This document shows positions 30,136-39,313 of a DNA stretch of 64,000 nt, piece by piece. This DNA is from Bauldia litoralis (GTDB lineage: Bacteria > Pseudomonadota > Alphaproteobacteria > Rhizobiales > Kaistiaceae). The DNA lies in the NCBI RefSeq assembly GCF_900104485.1, contig NZ_FMXQ01000007.1, forward strand, positions 186,001 to 250,000. The letters run 5' to 3'. The notes beneath the pieces were generated by a model, which saw only the letters and a program-made list of their open reading frames with translations, searched no databases and was not told the origin of the DNA. The number at the start of each line of letters is the position of its first letter. The stretch's first letter is position 1. A program made the translations under genes and the position numbers.

Positions 30136-31098
30136 TCAGGCGCCCGGCCTGAAGCCGGAGGCCCACAGGGCGCGGACTTTTTCGAAAAGGTCGGGGCGGG
30201 GTTCGACACCGTCGAGCGCCGCCACCGCTTCCTCGACCTGCGCGACGCTGTTAAGGCCGGTGACCATGCTGGCGACCACGGGCGAGAACAGCGGGAAGCG
30301 GAGGGCGAAGCGGGTCATCGATCCGTCGATCTCGTCGGCGAAGGCATCGGCGATCGCCGAGCGCTGGTCGAAGGCGTCCGGATTTTCGGTGCGCAGCCGG
30401 TCGAGATAATGGCCCTCCGGCACCTCGTCCCAGCCGCTGCGCCTGTCGGTGAGGACGCCCTGGTAGAGCGGCCGGATGCAGACGAAGCCCTGGCCGTTCC
30501 GTTCCAGTTCGGGAAAGAATTCGGCGAGTTCCATCTCGATCGGATTGAGGAAGGAGACGAGCCCGGCGAATCGGCCGGTGTCGAGCGCCGCCCGGGTCGC
30601 CGCGGTCGTGTAGGGGAGGGTCATCAGGTAGCCGACCTTGCCCTCGTCGCGCATCGCCTCGAAGGTCGCCCAGACATCGTCCATGATCGACGCGAGCAGG
30701 GGCAGCCGGTGGTCATCGTCATTCGGCCGCGTCCGCCACATCCATTGCAGCACCGCGATCCGGTCGGTCGCCAGTTCGCTCAGCGCTTCCTCGACCCGCA
30801 TGCGGAACTTCGCCGGGTCGAAGGCGCAATCGTCCCAGTCCGGCACCGGCAGCTTGATGCCGTGGTGGATGTCCTTGCGCTTCGGATGGTCGCGCAGCAC
30901 CTCGGTCATCATCCAGCGGGTCTTGTACTCGTAGCTCGAGTGCAGGAAATTCACCCCGGCGGCGAGCGCCGCCTCAAGGGCGCGGGCGCCGGATTGCGAG
31001 ACGGCATTGTTGCTGCCGTCCTTTGCGGCCGAGCGCATCGGGCCGAAGCAGAGCACCGAGACGTCGAGGTCCGTTCCGCCAAGTCGCCGATAGTCCAT
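30136..31098 (-). CDS. Aldo/keto reductase family protein with a degenerate catalytic tetrad
   Basis: A 320-residue protein. The N-terminus (Y-R-R-L-G-G-T-D-L-D-V-S-V-L-C-F-G) and overall layout are those of the aldo/keto reductase barrel, and K82 of the tetrad is present. The usual Asp of N-F-x-D-T-A is His (H53 in N-F-L-H-S-S), and the usual His of L-H-W is Met (M120 in Q-W-M-W). It may be a reductase with changed chemistry or an inactive relative. The ATG at 31098 has GGAGAG upstream; the frame is open much further upstream but that part is antisense to other genes. Confidence 0.82.
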   Translation of the reverse strand: MDYRRLGGTDLDVSVLCFGPMRSAAKDGSNNAVSQSGARALEAALAAGVNFLHSSYEYKTRWMMTEVLRDHPKRKDIHHGIKLPVPDWDDCAFDPAKFRMRVEEALSELATDRIAVLQWMWRTRPNDDDHRLPLLASIMDDVWATFEAMRDEGKVGYLMTLPYTTAATRAALDTGRFAGLVSFLNPIEMELAEFFPELERNGQGFVCIRPLYQGVLTDRRSGWDEVPEGHYLDRLRTENPDAFDQRSAIADAFADEIDGSMTRFALRFPLFSPVVASMVTGLNSVAQVEEAVAALDGVEPRPDLFEKVRALWASGFRPGA

Positions 31099-31344
31099 GG
31101 GATGCTCTCCGCTTGTCGTTGAACCGGCATTCCGGATGGATCCGGCGATGCCGCAGCCGCTGAAACGACGGCCGCGCGGGTGGGGCGGCGGAGTATCCCG
31201 GTCCACGCGCCATGGTGCAACCCGCGCGGCGGACAACCGCAAGCGCGCCGCACGCACCGCACGCCCCGCCGCGATGTCGGCGGCCGGAAATGATCTGATA
31301 AGGTCGGATGATTCAGGACCCGGACCGACGCGCATGAGGACGAT

Positions 31345-33000
31345 GTGAGCACGAGCGACCTGCCGCCCCGCGAATCCATGGCGTTCGACGTCGTCATCGT
31401 CGGCGCCGGCCCGGCCGGGCTCGCCGCCGCGATCCGGCTCAAGCAGGCAGCGCCGGATCTCTCCGTCGTCGTGCTGGAAAAGGGCTCCGAAGTCGGCGCC
31501 CATATTCTTTCCGGCGCGGTCATCGATCCGGTCGGGCTGGACGGCCTGCTGCCGGACTGGCGCGAGGGGGACAGCCCGGTCAAGCAGCCGGTCACCGCCG
31601 ACCGGTTCCTCTGGCTCGGTCCGGCCGGCACGGTTCGCCTGCCGAACTGGCTGATGCCGCCGCTGATGAGCAACCACGGCAACTTCATCGCCTCGCTCGG
31701 CGACCTTTGCCGCTGGCTGGCCGACAAGGCCGAGGCGTTGGGCGTCGAGGTTTTTCCGGGCTTCGCGGCGACCGAGTTGCTGACGGATGACGCGGGCGCC
31801 ATCGTCGGTGTCGCGACCGGCGACATGGGGATCGGCAAGGACGGCGAGCCAAAGACCGGGTTCCAGCGCGGCATGGAGCTTCGCGCCAGATATACGCTGG
31901 TCGCCGAGGGCGCGCGGGGCTCGCTGACCAAGCAGCTGGTCGCCCGCTTCGGGCTCGACGAGGCGCGCGATCCGCAGAAATACGGGCTGGGCATCAAGGA
32001 GCTCTGGCGCATCGCCCCGGAGAAGCATCGTCCGGGGCTGGTCCAGCATTCCTTCGGCTGGCCGCTCGACAATCGCACCGGCGGCGGCTCGTTCCTCTAT
32101 CACTACGGTGACAACCTGGTGGCGGTCGGTTTCGTCGTCCACCTCAACTACGCCAACCCGCACCTGTCGCCGTTTGCCACCTTCCAGCAGTTCAAGACCC
32201 ACCCGGCGATCGGGTCCGTGCTCGATGGCGGCGAGCGGCTGTCCTACGGGGCGCGGGCGATCACCGAGGGCGGCTGGCAGTCGGTGCCGAGACTGGCCTT
32301 CCCGGGCGGGGCGCTGGTCGGCTGCGCCGCCGGCTTTGTCAACGTCCCGCGCATCAAGGGCAGCCACAACGCCATCCTCTCCGGCATGCTCGCCGCCGAC
32401 CATGTCGCCGCCGCGATCGGCGCGGGCCGGGCGCATGACGAACTGGCCGACTACGAGGCGGCGTGGCGGGACTCGCCGATCGGCCGCGACCTGAGGCCGG
32501 TGCGCAACGTCAAGCCGCTGTGGTCGAAGTTCGGCACGATGGCCGGCGTCGCGCTCGGCGGCCTCGACATGTGGCTGAACACGATCGGCCTGTCGCTGTT
32601 CGGCACGCTGAAGCACGGCAAGCCCGACCACGCCGCGACGAAGCCGGCGGCGGCGACCCGGGCGATCGAGGCCGCTTCGCCGGACGGCAGGACAACCTTC
32701 GACCGGCTGTCGTCGGTCTTCGTTGCCGGGGTCAGCCACGAGGAGGACCAGCCTCCGCATCTGCATGTTCGCGACATGGCATTGCAGAAGGCGTCGGAGC
32801 ACGACGTCTATGGCGGGCCGTCGGCGCTCTATTGCCCGGCCGGGGTCTATGAATGGGTCGGCGAAGGTGAATCGCTGCGTTACCAGATCAACGCAACCAA
32901 TTGCGTTCACTGCAAAACGTGCGACATCAAGGATCCCAACCAGAACATCGACTGGGTGCCGCCGGAAGGCGGTGGCGGGCCGAATTACCGGGGGATGTGA
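31345..33000 (+). CDS. Electron transfer flavoprotein-ubiquinone oxidoreductase
   Basis: A 551-residue membrane-associated flavoprotein that passes electrons from ETF (beta-oxidation, amino acid and one-carbon catabolism) to ubiquinone. FAD-binding G-A-G-P-A-G-L lies near residue 17. The C-terminal 4Fe-4S domain has C497, C520, C523 and C526 and ends with the conserved N-I-D-W-V-P-P-E-G-G-G-G-P-N-Y. The start is GTG, with AGGA about 6 bases before it. The ETF subunits themselves are not in the window. The 245-base spacer to the divergent aldo/keto reductase shows no other gene. Confidence 0.96.
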   Translation: MSTSDLPPRESMAFDVVIVGAGPAGLAAAIRLKQAAPDLSVVVLEKGSEVGAHILSGAVIDPVGLDGLLPDWREGDSPVKQPVTADRFLWLGPAGTVRLPNWLMPPLMSNHGNFIASLGDLCRWLADKAEALGVEVFPGFAATELLTDDAGAIVGVATGDMGIGKDGEPKTGFQRGMELRARYTLVAEGARGSLTKQLVARFGLDEARDPQKYGLGIKELWRIAPEKHRPGLVQHSFGWPLDNRTGGGSFLYHYGDNLVAVGFVVHLNYANPHLSPFATFQQFKTHPAIGSVLDGGERLSYGARAITEGGWQSVPRLAFPGGALVGCAAGFVNVPRIKGSHNAILSGMLAADHVAAAIGAGRAHDELADYEAAWRDSPIGRDLRPVRNVKPLWSKFGTMAGVALGGLDMWLNTIGLSLFGTLKHGKPDHAATKPAAATRAIEAASPDGRTTFDRLSSVFVAGVSHEEDQPPHLHVRDMALQKASEHDVYGGPSALYCPAGVYEWVGEGESLRYQINATNCVHCKTCDIKDPNQNIDWVPPEGGGGPNYRGM

Positions 33001-33003
33001 ACG

Positions 33004-33735
33004 ATGCAGGCGGTCGTCATGGCAGGGGGCTTCGGAACGCGGCTGCGACCCCATACCGATATCCTGCCCAAGCCGCTGACGCCGATTGACGACATGCCGA
33101 TCGTCGAAGTGCTGCTTCGCAGGATCGCCGCCCAGGGCGTCACGCAGGCGGTGATCTGCACCGGGGCAAAGGCGCAACTGGTTCGTGCCTATCTGGGCGA
33201 AGTCCCGGACCTTGGCCTCGACCTGACATACCATCGGGACCCCGAGCCGCGGGGGACGGCAGGGGCGCTCCGCGACATCGTTGATGACCTCGAGGACGAC
33301 TTCCTCGTGCTCAACGCCGACGTCCTGACCGATGCCGATGTCGCCGGCATCATGGCCCGGCACCGCGACCGGCAGGCGGCGCTGACACTGGCGGTGTCCC
33401 GGCGCGACTGGCCGATCCCCTATGGCGTGGTCGAATGCGACGAGGAGGACCTGGTTGTCGGCATCCGGGAAAAACCGGTCGCCACCGTCGACCTGAATCT
33501 CGGCATGTACGCGCTCACCCGACGCTTCGTCGAACCGGTGCTGGCAGCGACAGAGGGGCGTCTCGACATGCCGGACCTGATCGCGTCGCTTCTGGCCTCG
33601 GACCAGGCCGTCTCGGCGGCCAGGATAGCGTGCCGCTGGTATGATGTCGGTCGGGAGTCCGACCTGCTCAAGGCGCGCGAAGCTTATGCGGCCGACCCCG
33701 CTCCGTTCCTCGGCGCGCCGGCCGTCGCCGGGTGA
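33004..33735 (+). CDS. Sugar nucleotidyltransferase (NDP-sugar pyrophosphorylase)
   Basis: A 243-residue enzyme that joins a sugar-1-phosphate to a nucleotide. The nucleotide-binding signature M-A-G-G-F-G-T-R-L-R-P is at residues 6-16, followed by P-K-P-L-T-P-I; L-N-A-D-V is the metal-binding Asp region, and R-E-K-P and D-V-G the sugar-site motifs. It lacks the C-terminal hexapeptide domain. It is close to the short transferases found with legionaminic or heptose-type pathways. It starts three bases after the ETF-QO stop and overlaps the convergent glycosyltransferase gene by 52 bases. Confidence 0.9.
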   Translation: MQAVVMAGGFGTRLRPHTDILPKPLTPIDDMPIVEVLLRRIAAQGVTQAVICTGAKAQLVRAYLGEVPDLGLDLTYHRDPEPRGTAGALRDIVDDLEDDFLVLNADVLTDADVAGIMARHRDRQAALTLAVSRRDWPIPYGVVECDEEDLVVGIREKPVATVDLNLGMYALTRRFVEPVLAATEGRLDMPDLIASLLASDQAVSAARIACRWYDVGRESDLLKAREAYAADPAPFLGAPAVAG

Positions 33736-34961
33736 GTGCCGGCGGGCGTTGCCTTGTCGCCCAGCACCGGCTCCAGGTAGGCGTCCGGGAAGAACGCCTG
33801 CGCTTCCGTTCGGGTGACCGATGTCCGGGTGAGCGGAAGCAGGAGCCGCCACCTTCGAATTTTCATGAGCAGGTCCAGCCACTCACGGGTGCTCGCGTCA
33901 TGGCGCAAGAGCCATGTCATCGGGCGACCCTCCAGGCGCTCCGGGACCGCTCCGATCGCCGAGGCAAGTATCGGAAGCCGGTTGGCGAGCGCGTCGCTGA
34001 CGACGAAGCTGTGGGTCTCCGGCGCTTGAAAGGGGAACCAGACAAGGTGCGGTTTGACCGCCCTGACGACTCTGGCCGTCGTCCTCGCCAACTCGCTTCG
34101 ACTGGATTGGTGGGCAGTGACGCCGGGCAAAGCCGGGGGGGCGTCGCCGTCATTCAATACATGAAATGCCAGCGGCAGGCCTTCGGTCGCGGCAGCGTCT
34201 GCGACCGCTGTCCAGACATCCTTGCCCTTTGACGCGATAGATGAATTGACCAGCAGCACCCGCATCGGCTCGCCTGGCCAGACCGGACGCCAGCGCGCAT
34301 TCCGATCAAGGTTCCGGGGATCGATAGGCGCCGACGCGATGATCGGCAGGTCCGGCCAGAACTGGCGTATGCCGACCGCCAGATGTCCGCTGCAGGCGAC
34401 GAGGCGCTCCGCGCCATCGACGAAGGCGGGCCGCGGCCGTTTCATTGCTGCGCGTGCTGCGTCACCGGCGTAGCGCACCTCGTCCCCGAGCAGATGTGGA
34501 TGGACCGCCGCAAGGTGATAGTCGGTAAGCGTGATGTCGTAGGGAAGGCGCCAGGCCTCCAGCAATTCGGCGAGCCTGGCTTCAAACTTCAGCGCGTGAA
34601 AGACGTTGATGCGGGCGACACCAAGCGCATGGATGGCTGCGACCAGATCCTGCGTGTTTTCAGGCACCTTGAACGCGATTCCGGCGTGTCGTCGATCCGG
34701 ATCCCGACAGAGCAGGAACTCCCGCTCCCTCAGGCCGATTCCATAGAACACGGTCGCCGGGTTGGTCACGAGTTCGGCGACCGTCTTGGCGTAGCGGACG
34801 GTCCCACCCCCGTTAAGATGGATGAACAGAAGGGTCGGCCGCGTGAAGTCGCGCTGGCCGACCCAGCGACGGAGGCGGCGGCGCGCGGCGGGGCTTCCCC
34901 ATGGGGCGGGTGCCTTGGGCGCGTGGTCCTTCGATGACTTGTCTGGGGACGTGGGCACCAT
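33684..34961 (-). CDS. Glycosyltransferase family protein (GT-B-like)
   Basis: A 425-residue protein that appears to be a GT-B glycosyltransferase. It has a glycine-rich acceptor loop (H-L-N-G-G-G-T-V-R-Y) near residue 48 and a C-terminal Rossmann-like half (R-V-L-L-V-N-S-S-I-A-S-K-G-K-D), then P-F-Q-A-P-E-T-H-S-F-V-V-S-D-A-L-A-N-R-L-P, the usual E-x7-E-like donor-site region. No signal peptide. Its ATG overlaps the TGA of the upstream dehydratase gene by two bases (TGATG). It may add a sugar to a surface glycan; the donor is unknown. Confidence 0.72.
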   Translation of the reverse strand: MVPTSPDKSSKDHAPKAPAPWGSPAARRRLRRWVGQRDFTRPTLLFIHLNGGGTVRYAKTVAELVTNPATVFYGIGLREREFLLCRDPDRRHAGIAFKVPENTQDLVAAIHALGVARINVFHALKFEARLAELLEAWRLPYDITLTDYHLAAVHPHLLGDEVRYAGDAARAAMKRPRPAFVDGAERLVACSGHLAVGIRQFWPDLPIIASAPIDPRNLDRNARWRPVWPGEPMRVLLVNSSIASKGKDVWTAVADAAATEGLPLAFHVLNDGDAPPALPGVTAHQSSRSELARTTARVVRAVKPHLVWFPFQAPETHSFVVSDALANRLPILASAIGAVPERLEGRPMTWLLRHDASTREWLDLLMKIRRWRLLLPLTRTSVTRTEAQAFFPDAYLEPVLGDKATPAGTHPATAGAPRNGAGSAA

Positions 34962-35950
34962 CAGGTCGCGTACCCGGTGCCGGGAAACCGATCCTGGTTA
35001 TCCCGCCACCACGCGATTGTGCCGGCGAGGCCTTCGTCGAGCGGTGTTGCCGGCGTCCATCCGAGGCGTTCGCGCGCCAGTCGATTGTCCGAGCAAAGCC
35101 GCGAGACTTCGCTGTTGGCCGGCCGAATGCGCGCTTCGTCGGTCTCGACGGGGATATCCAGGTCCATGGCCTTGAGGATGCGCTCGACCAGTTCGCCGAT
35201 GCTGACATCCTCGCCGGTGCCGAGGTTGAATTCCATGCCTTCGACCCCTTCGGCGATTGCCGCGCGCTGAAATCCGGCGACGGTATCGGCGACGAAGGTC
35301 ATGTCCCGGCGCGGGGTCAACGCGCCGAGCCGGATCCGGTCGCCGCGAAGGGCCTGCTGGATGATGGCCGAGATCACCGCGCGGGGTGACTGCCGTGGCC
35401 CGAAGGTGTTGAACGGGCGCACGGTGACGGCCGGCACGTCGAACGACCGGTGGTAGCTCTGGACGAGCTTGTCGGCGGCAATCTTGGATCCGGCATAGGG
35501 CGACTGCGCGTTGAGCGGATGAGTCTCCGACATCGGGATGATCTGTGCGCTGCCGAAGACCTCGCTGGTCGACGTATGGACGATCCGGCGTACCCGGTTG
35601 TTGCGCGCCGCTTCCAGGACGTTCAGCGTGCCGACGGCATTGACCATGAAGTTGTCGCGGGGCGACGCGTAGGAATAGGGGATCGAGATCCGCGCGCCGA
35701 GGTGAAAGATGGTGTCGACGCCTTCCGCCGCGGAGTCGACGGCATTCTCGTCGAGAAGGTCGGCACGGCGAATGTCGAGGCTTTCCCTGATGGCCGCGGG
35801 GAACGTGTCGATGAACCCGAGCGTTCCGGCCGAATCGTAACGGACGAAGCAGCGGACGCTCCAGTTGTCGCGTATCAGGGCCTCGACCAGATGGCTGCCG
35901 ATGAACCCGGCCGCCCCAGTCACCAATGCTCGCCGTCCGCTTCCGTCCAT
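34961..35950 (-). CDS. NAD-dependent epimerase/4,6-dehydratase (LegB-like extended SDR)
   Basis: A 329-residue extended short-chain dehydrogenase acting on nucleotide sugars. The NAD site is G-A-A-G-F-I-G at 12-18; the catalytic residues are in T-S-T-S-E (E130) and Y152-x3-K156. The blocks S-I-P-Y-S-Y, F-N-T-F-G-P-R-Q-S-x-R-A-V and T-x-T-S-E-V are those of LegB-type UDP-GlcNAc 4,6-dehydratases of the legionaminic acid route. The ATG at 35950 has GGGAG upstream. It is coupled to the glycosyltransferase downstream. Confidence 0.85.
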   Translation of the reverse strand: MDGSGRRALVTGAAGFIGSHLVEALIRDNWSVRCFVRYDSAGTLGFIDTFPAAIRESLDIRRADLLDENAVDSAAEGVDTIFHLGARISIPYSYASPRDNFMVNAVGTLNVLEAARNNRVRRIVHTSTSEVFGSAQIIPMSETHPLNAQSPYAGSKIAADKLVQSYHRSFDVPAVTVRPFNTFGPRQSPRAVISAIIQQALRGDRIRLGALTPRRDMTFVADTVAGFQRAAIAEGVEGMEFNLGTGEDVSIGELVERILKAMDLDIPVETDEARIRPANSEVSRLCSDNRLARERLGWTPATPLDEGLAGTIAWWRDNQDRFPGTGYAT

Positions 35951-36093
35951 CGTTTCGTCGCTCCCGCGCCGTTCCGCCGCACGCTCTCGCCCAGGTTTCA
36001 CCGGCGGGTCGTGGTGTATCCGCCGCTTGCCCCCGACCACGTGGTCTGTGGTAGGAGAAGGGCCTCACCCGACGCAAGGCTCCTTATCATTCC

Positions 36094-37002
36094 ATGACCG
36101 AAATACCGACCGACATCGATGCCACGCTCGCCATGTTGCGCGACGGCGGCTATGTGCCTGACCGCGCGCTGGCGACCGTGCTGTTCCTGTCGCTCAAGAT
36201 GGGACGGCCGCTGTTTCTCGAAGGCGAGGCCGGCGTCGGCAAGACCGAGATCGCCAAGGTGCTGGCCGACCGGCTGGGGCGGCGGCTGATCCGGCTCCAG
36301 TGCTACGAGGGGCTCGACATCGCTGGCGCCGTCTACGAATGGAACTACGCTGCGCAGATGATCGAGATCCGCGCCGCCGAGGCGACCGGCGACATCGATC
36401 GCGAGCATCTGGTCGACGACGTCTTCTCGGAGCGCTTCCTCATCCGCCGGCCGTTGCTGCAGGCGCTCGATCCCGATCCGGCCGGGCCGCCGATCCTGCT
36501 GATCGACGAACTGGACCGCGCCGACGAGGCATTCGAGGCCTTCCTCCTCGAGATTCTTGCCGACAACCAGGTGACCATTCCCGAGCTCGGCACCATCCGC
36601 GCCGACCATCCGCCGATCGTCATCGTCACCACCAACCGCACCCGCGAGATCCATGACGCGCTGAAGCGGCGCTGCCTCTATCACTGGATCGACTATCCGA
36701 ACTACGCCCGCGAGCTGGAGATCGTCACCACCCGGGTTCCCGCGGCCGGCGAGCGGCTGTCGAAGGAGATCGTCGCCTTCGTCCAGCGGCTGCGCAAGGA
36801 GGACCTGTTCAAGAATCCGGGCGTCGCCGAAACCCTCGACTGGGCGACCGCGCTGACCGACCTCGACCGCAAGAGCCTCGACCCGCAGACCGTCGCCGAG
36901 ACCCTCGGCGTGCTGCTCAAGTACCAGGATGACATCGGCCGGATCGACGCCGAGCGCGCCGGTGTGCTTCTGACGGAGATCGCGGCGGACGCCGCCGAAT
37001 GA
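36094..37002 (+). CDS. MoxR-family AAA+ ATPase, CoxD-like
   Basis: A 302-residue AAA+ protein. Walker A G-E-A-G-V-G-K-T is at 44-51, Walker B I-L-L-I-D-E-L-D-R, and the T-T-N-R-T-R-E sensor 1 region follows. CoxD relatives work with a VWA partner to mature molybdenum hydroxylases, in CO dehydrogenase by building the Cu-S-Mo site. The next gene, overlapping by four bases, is exactly that partner. The divergent 140-base gap to the dehydratase gene should hold both promoters. Confidence 0.9.
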   Translation: MTEIPTDIDATLAMLRDGGYVPDRALATVLFLSLKMGRPLFLEGEAGVGKTEIAKVLADRLGRRLIRLQCYEGLDIAGAVYEWNYAAQMIEIRAAEATGDIDREHLVDDVFSERFLIRRPLLQALDPDPAGPPILLIDELDRADEAFEAFLLEILADNQVTIPELGTIRADHPPIVIVTTNRTREIHDALKRRCLYHWIDYPNYARELEIVTTRVPAAGERLSKEIVAFVQRLRKEDLFKNPGVAETLDWATALTDLDRKSLDPQTVAETLGVLLKYQDDIGRIDAERAGVLLTEIAADAAE

Positions 37003-38189
37003 CCACCGGGCAGCTGGCCGGCAACATCGTCCATTTCGCCCGCGCGCTCCGTCGCGCCGGCCTGCCGGTCGGGCCGGCCGCGGTCGTCGATGCGATCAGG
37101 GCGGTCGAGATTGCCGGCCTCAAGGCCAGGGTCGACTTTTACTGGACCCTGCATTCGGTCTTCGTCACCCGCCACGATCATCACCCGATCTTCGACCAGG
37201 CGTTCCGCCTGTTCTGGCGGACCCGCGCGCCTTTCCAGTCGGAAACGTCGCCGGAGGACGAGGATGGCGAAGACGAGCGCGAGGAGGGGATGCCGCCGGC
37301 CGCCCGCCGCGTCGCCGAAGCGATGCTGGGCGCCACCGAGGGCGCCGCGGCCAGGCGCAAGTCCGAGATCGAGATCGATGCCCGGCTGACCGTATCGGAG
37401 GCCGAGGCGCTGCGCCGCCGCGACTTCGCCCAGATGGACGCCGCCGAGATCGCCCGGGCCGAGCGCGAGATCGACAGTCTGCGCCTGCCCGACGACCGGA
37501 TCCCGTCGCGACGGGCGATGGCCGCGACGAGCGGCACGATCGACCCGCGCCGCACGCTGCGCTCCAGCCTCCGGTCCGGCGGCGACATGATCATGCTTCG
37601 CTACCGCCAGCCGCGATTGGTTCAGCCGCCGATCGTCATGCTTTGCGACATCTCGGGCTCGATGAGCCCCTATACGCGCATCCTCCTGCATTTCTTCCAC
37701 GCGCTCGGACGCCAGCGCCGGGTCTCGACCTTCCTGTTCGGCACCCGCCTGACCAACGTCACGCGGCAACTGCGCCATCGCGACGTCGACGAGGCGCTGG
37801 CCGCCTGTTCGGGCACCGTTGCCGACTGGTCGGGCGGCACGCGGATCGCCTCGGCGCTGGAGGACTTCAACCGCCACTGGTCGCGCCGGGTACTGGGGCA
37901 GGGAGCGATCGTCCTGCTGGTCACCGACGGGCTGGAGCGCGACGGCATCGACGACCTTGCCCGCGAGATGGACAGGCTTCACCGCTCCTGCCGGCGGCTG
38001 ATCTGGCTCAATCCGCTGCTCGGTTTCGAGGGCTTCGAGGCCAAAGCCCGCGGTATCCGGGCGATGCTGCCGCATGTCGACGAGTTGCGGTCGGTCCACT
38101 CGCTCGAGGCAGTGACCGATATCTGCCGCGCCCTGTCCGGCGACGCATCGGCAGTGATCGATCCGCGCACCTGGCTGCGGGCTGCCTGA
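36999..38189 (+). CDS. VWA domain protein, CoxE-like
   Basis: A 396-residue cytoplasmic protein with a von Willebrand factor A domain in the C-terminal half. The metal-ion-dependent adhesion site is D-I-S-G-S at 217-221, and T-D-G-L lies further on. The N-terminal half is acidic and helical (residues 84-100 are almost all charged). It matches CoxE, the partner of the CoxD AAA+ protein. It overlaps the CoxD-like gene by four bases. Confidence 0.9.
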   Translation: MTTGQLAGNIVHFARALRRAGLPVGPAAVVDAIRAVEIAGLKARVDFYWTLHSVFVTRHDHHPIFDQAFRLFWRTRAPFQSETSPEDEDGEDEREEGMPPAARRVAEAMLGATEGAAARRKSEIEIDARLTVSEAEALRRRDFAQMDAAEIARAEREIDSLRLPDDRIPSRRAMAATSGTIDPRRTLRSSLRSGGDMIMLRYRQPRLVQPPIVMLCDISGSMSPYTRILLHFFHALGRQRRVSTFLFGTRLTNVTRQLRHRDVDEALAACSGTVADWSGGTRIASALEDFNRHWSRRVLGQGAIVLLVTDGLERDGIDDLAREMDRLHRSCRRLIWLNPLLGFEGFEAKARGIRAMLPHVDELRSVHSLEAVTDICRALSGDASAVIDPRTWLRAA

Positions 38190-38226
38190 TCGGCCTTGGC
38201 GTTTTACCAAGGGTCGTTATATTCAG

Positions 38227-38595
38227 ATGGAAATATCGCTATCGATGGAGGCTGGATTGGAAGCCGAGACAGGGTCTGAGACGTATCTTGACGTCCTCGC
38301 GACCGCCGAAGCCTGGCGCACGGGCGGCAGGGACGTGGCGATCGCGACGGTGATGGAAACCTGGGGCTCGGCGCCGCGCCCGGTCGGCAGCCACCTTGTC
38401 GTCGATGCCGACGGCAACTTCGAAGGCTCGGTCTCCGGCGGCTGCGTCGAGGGCGCGGTTGTCGCCGAGGCGGTCGACGTCATCGGCGACGGCAAGGCGC
38501 GGATGCTCGAATTCGGCGTCGCCGACGAGACCGCGTGGCGCGTCGGCCTGTCCTGCGGCGGGCGCATCCGGGTCTATGTCGAGAAGCTGGACTAG
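38227..38595 (+). CDS. XdhC/CoxI family protein, N-terminal domain only
   Basis: A 122-residue protein corresponding to the first domain of XdhC, the chaperone that binds molybdenum cofactor, inserts it into xanthine-dehydrogenase-type enzymes and aids sulfuration. The signature G-S-V-S-G-G-C-V-E-G-A-V and the second L-S-C-G-G Cys motif are present. An alternative start is a TTG at 38257 with GGAGG five bases upstream; it would drop ten non-conserved residues. The Rossmann domain that usually completes XdhC is encoded by the next gene. Confidence 0.88.
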   Translation: MEISLSMEAGLEAETGSETYLDVLATAEAWRTGGRDVAIATVMETWGSAPRPVGSHLVVDADGNFEGSVSGGCVEGAVVAEAVDVIGDGKARMLEFGVADETAWRVGLSCGGRIRVYVEKLD

Positions 38596-38605
38596 CGAAG
38601 AAACC

Positions 38606-39313
38606 ATGGACCTCGACACGCTGAAACGACTGAACGCCGCCCGGCAGGCGCGTGAAGCCGCGATCCTGATCACCAACACGGCGACCGGCGACGAACGACT
38701 GGTGCTTGAAAAGGACGGCTACGACGGCGACCTGCAACAGGACGAGATCGCCGCGCGGTTCCGCTCCGGCAAGTCGGGGATGGTCAAGGTCGAGGAGGGC
38801 GGCGACCTCTTCTTCACCGTCAGCGTGCCGCCGCCGCGCCTCGTCGTCATCGGCGCGGTCCATATCAGCCAGGCGCTGGCGCCGATGGCGCGGATCGCCG
38901 GTTTCCACGTGACAATCATCGACCCGCGTACCGCCTTCGCCTCCGAGGATCGCTTTCCCGACGTGCCGCTCTTCGCCGAATGGCCGGACGAGGTGCTCCC
39001 CCGGATCGGGCTCGACCGCTTCACGGCGCTGGCCGCGCTGACCCACGATCCGAAGATCGACGACGGTGCCATCGCCGCAGCACTGGACGCCGGTTGCTTC
39101 TATGTCGGCGCGCTGGGCAGCCGGAAGACCCACGCCAAGCGTGTCGAGCGGCTGGCTGCCGCCGGTGTCGGCGGCGCCGCGCTGGGGGCCATTCACGCTC
39201 CGATCGGTGTCGACATAGCCGCCCAGTCGCCGGCGGAGATCGCGGTCGCGGTCCTGGCCCAGGTCATCGCGGCGCTGCGGCGCCGGGGCATGAGCGACGA
39301 GGCGGCGGCGTGA
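38606..39313 (+). CDS. XdhC/CoxI family protein, Rossmann domain
   Basis: A 235-residue protein. The C-terminal XdhC Rossmann domain begins near residue 80 (R-L-V-V-I-G-A-V-H-I-S-Q-A-L) and includes I-I-D-P-R-T-A-F, L-T-H-D-P-K-I-D-D and Y-V-G-A-L-G-S-R-K-T-H, all typical. The first 75 residues are a small separate module. Together with the preceding gene it makes a split XdhC/CoxI. It is 10 bases after that gene and overlaps the next start (GTGA). Confidence 0.9.
   Translation: MDLDTLKRLNAARQAREAAILITNTATGDERLVLEKDGYDGDLQQDEIAARFRSGKSGMVKVEEGGDLFFTVSVPPPRLVVIGAVHISQALAPMARIAGFHVTIIDPRTAFASEDRFPDVPLFAEWPDEVLPRIGLDRFTALAALTHDPKIDDGAIAAALDAGCFYVGALGSRKTHAKRVERLAAAGVGGAALGAIHAPIGVDIAAQSPAEIAVAVLAQVIAALRRRGMSDEAAA

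Noticed and set aside
30136-33882. A minus-strand open frame of 1248 codons covering the aldo/keto reductase and running antisense to ETF-QO and the nucleotidyltransferase
   Set aside because: Only the part after 31098 has family features. The rest is a frame left open by high GC opposite two clearly real genes.
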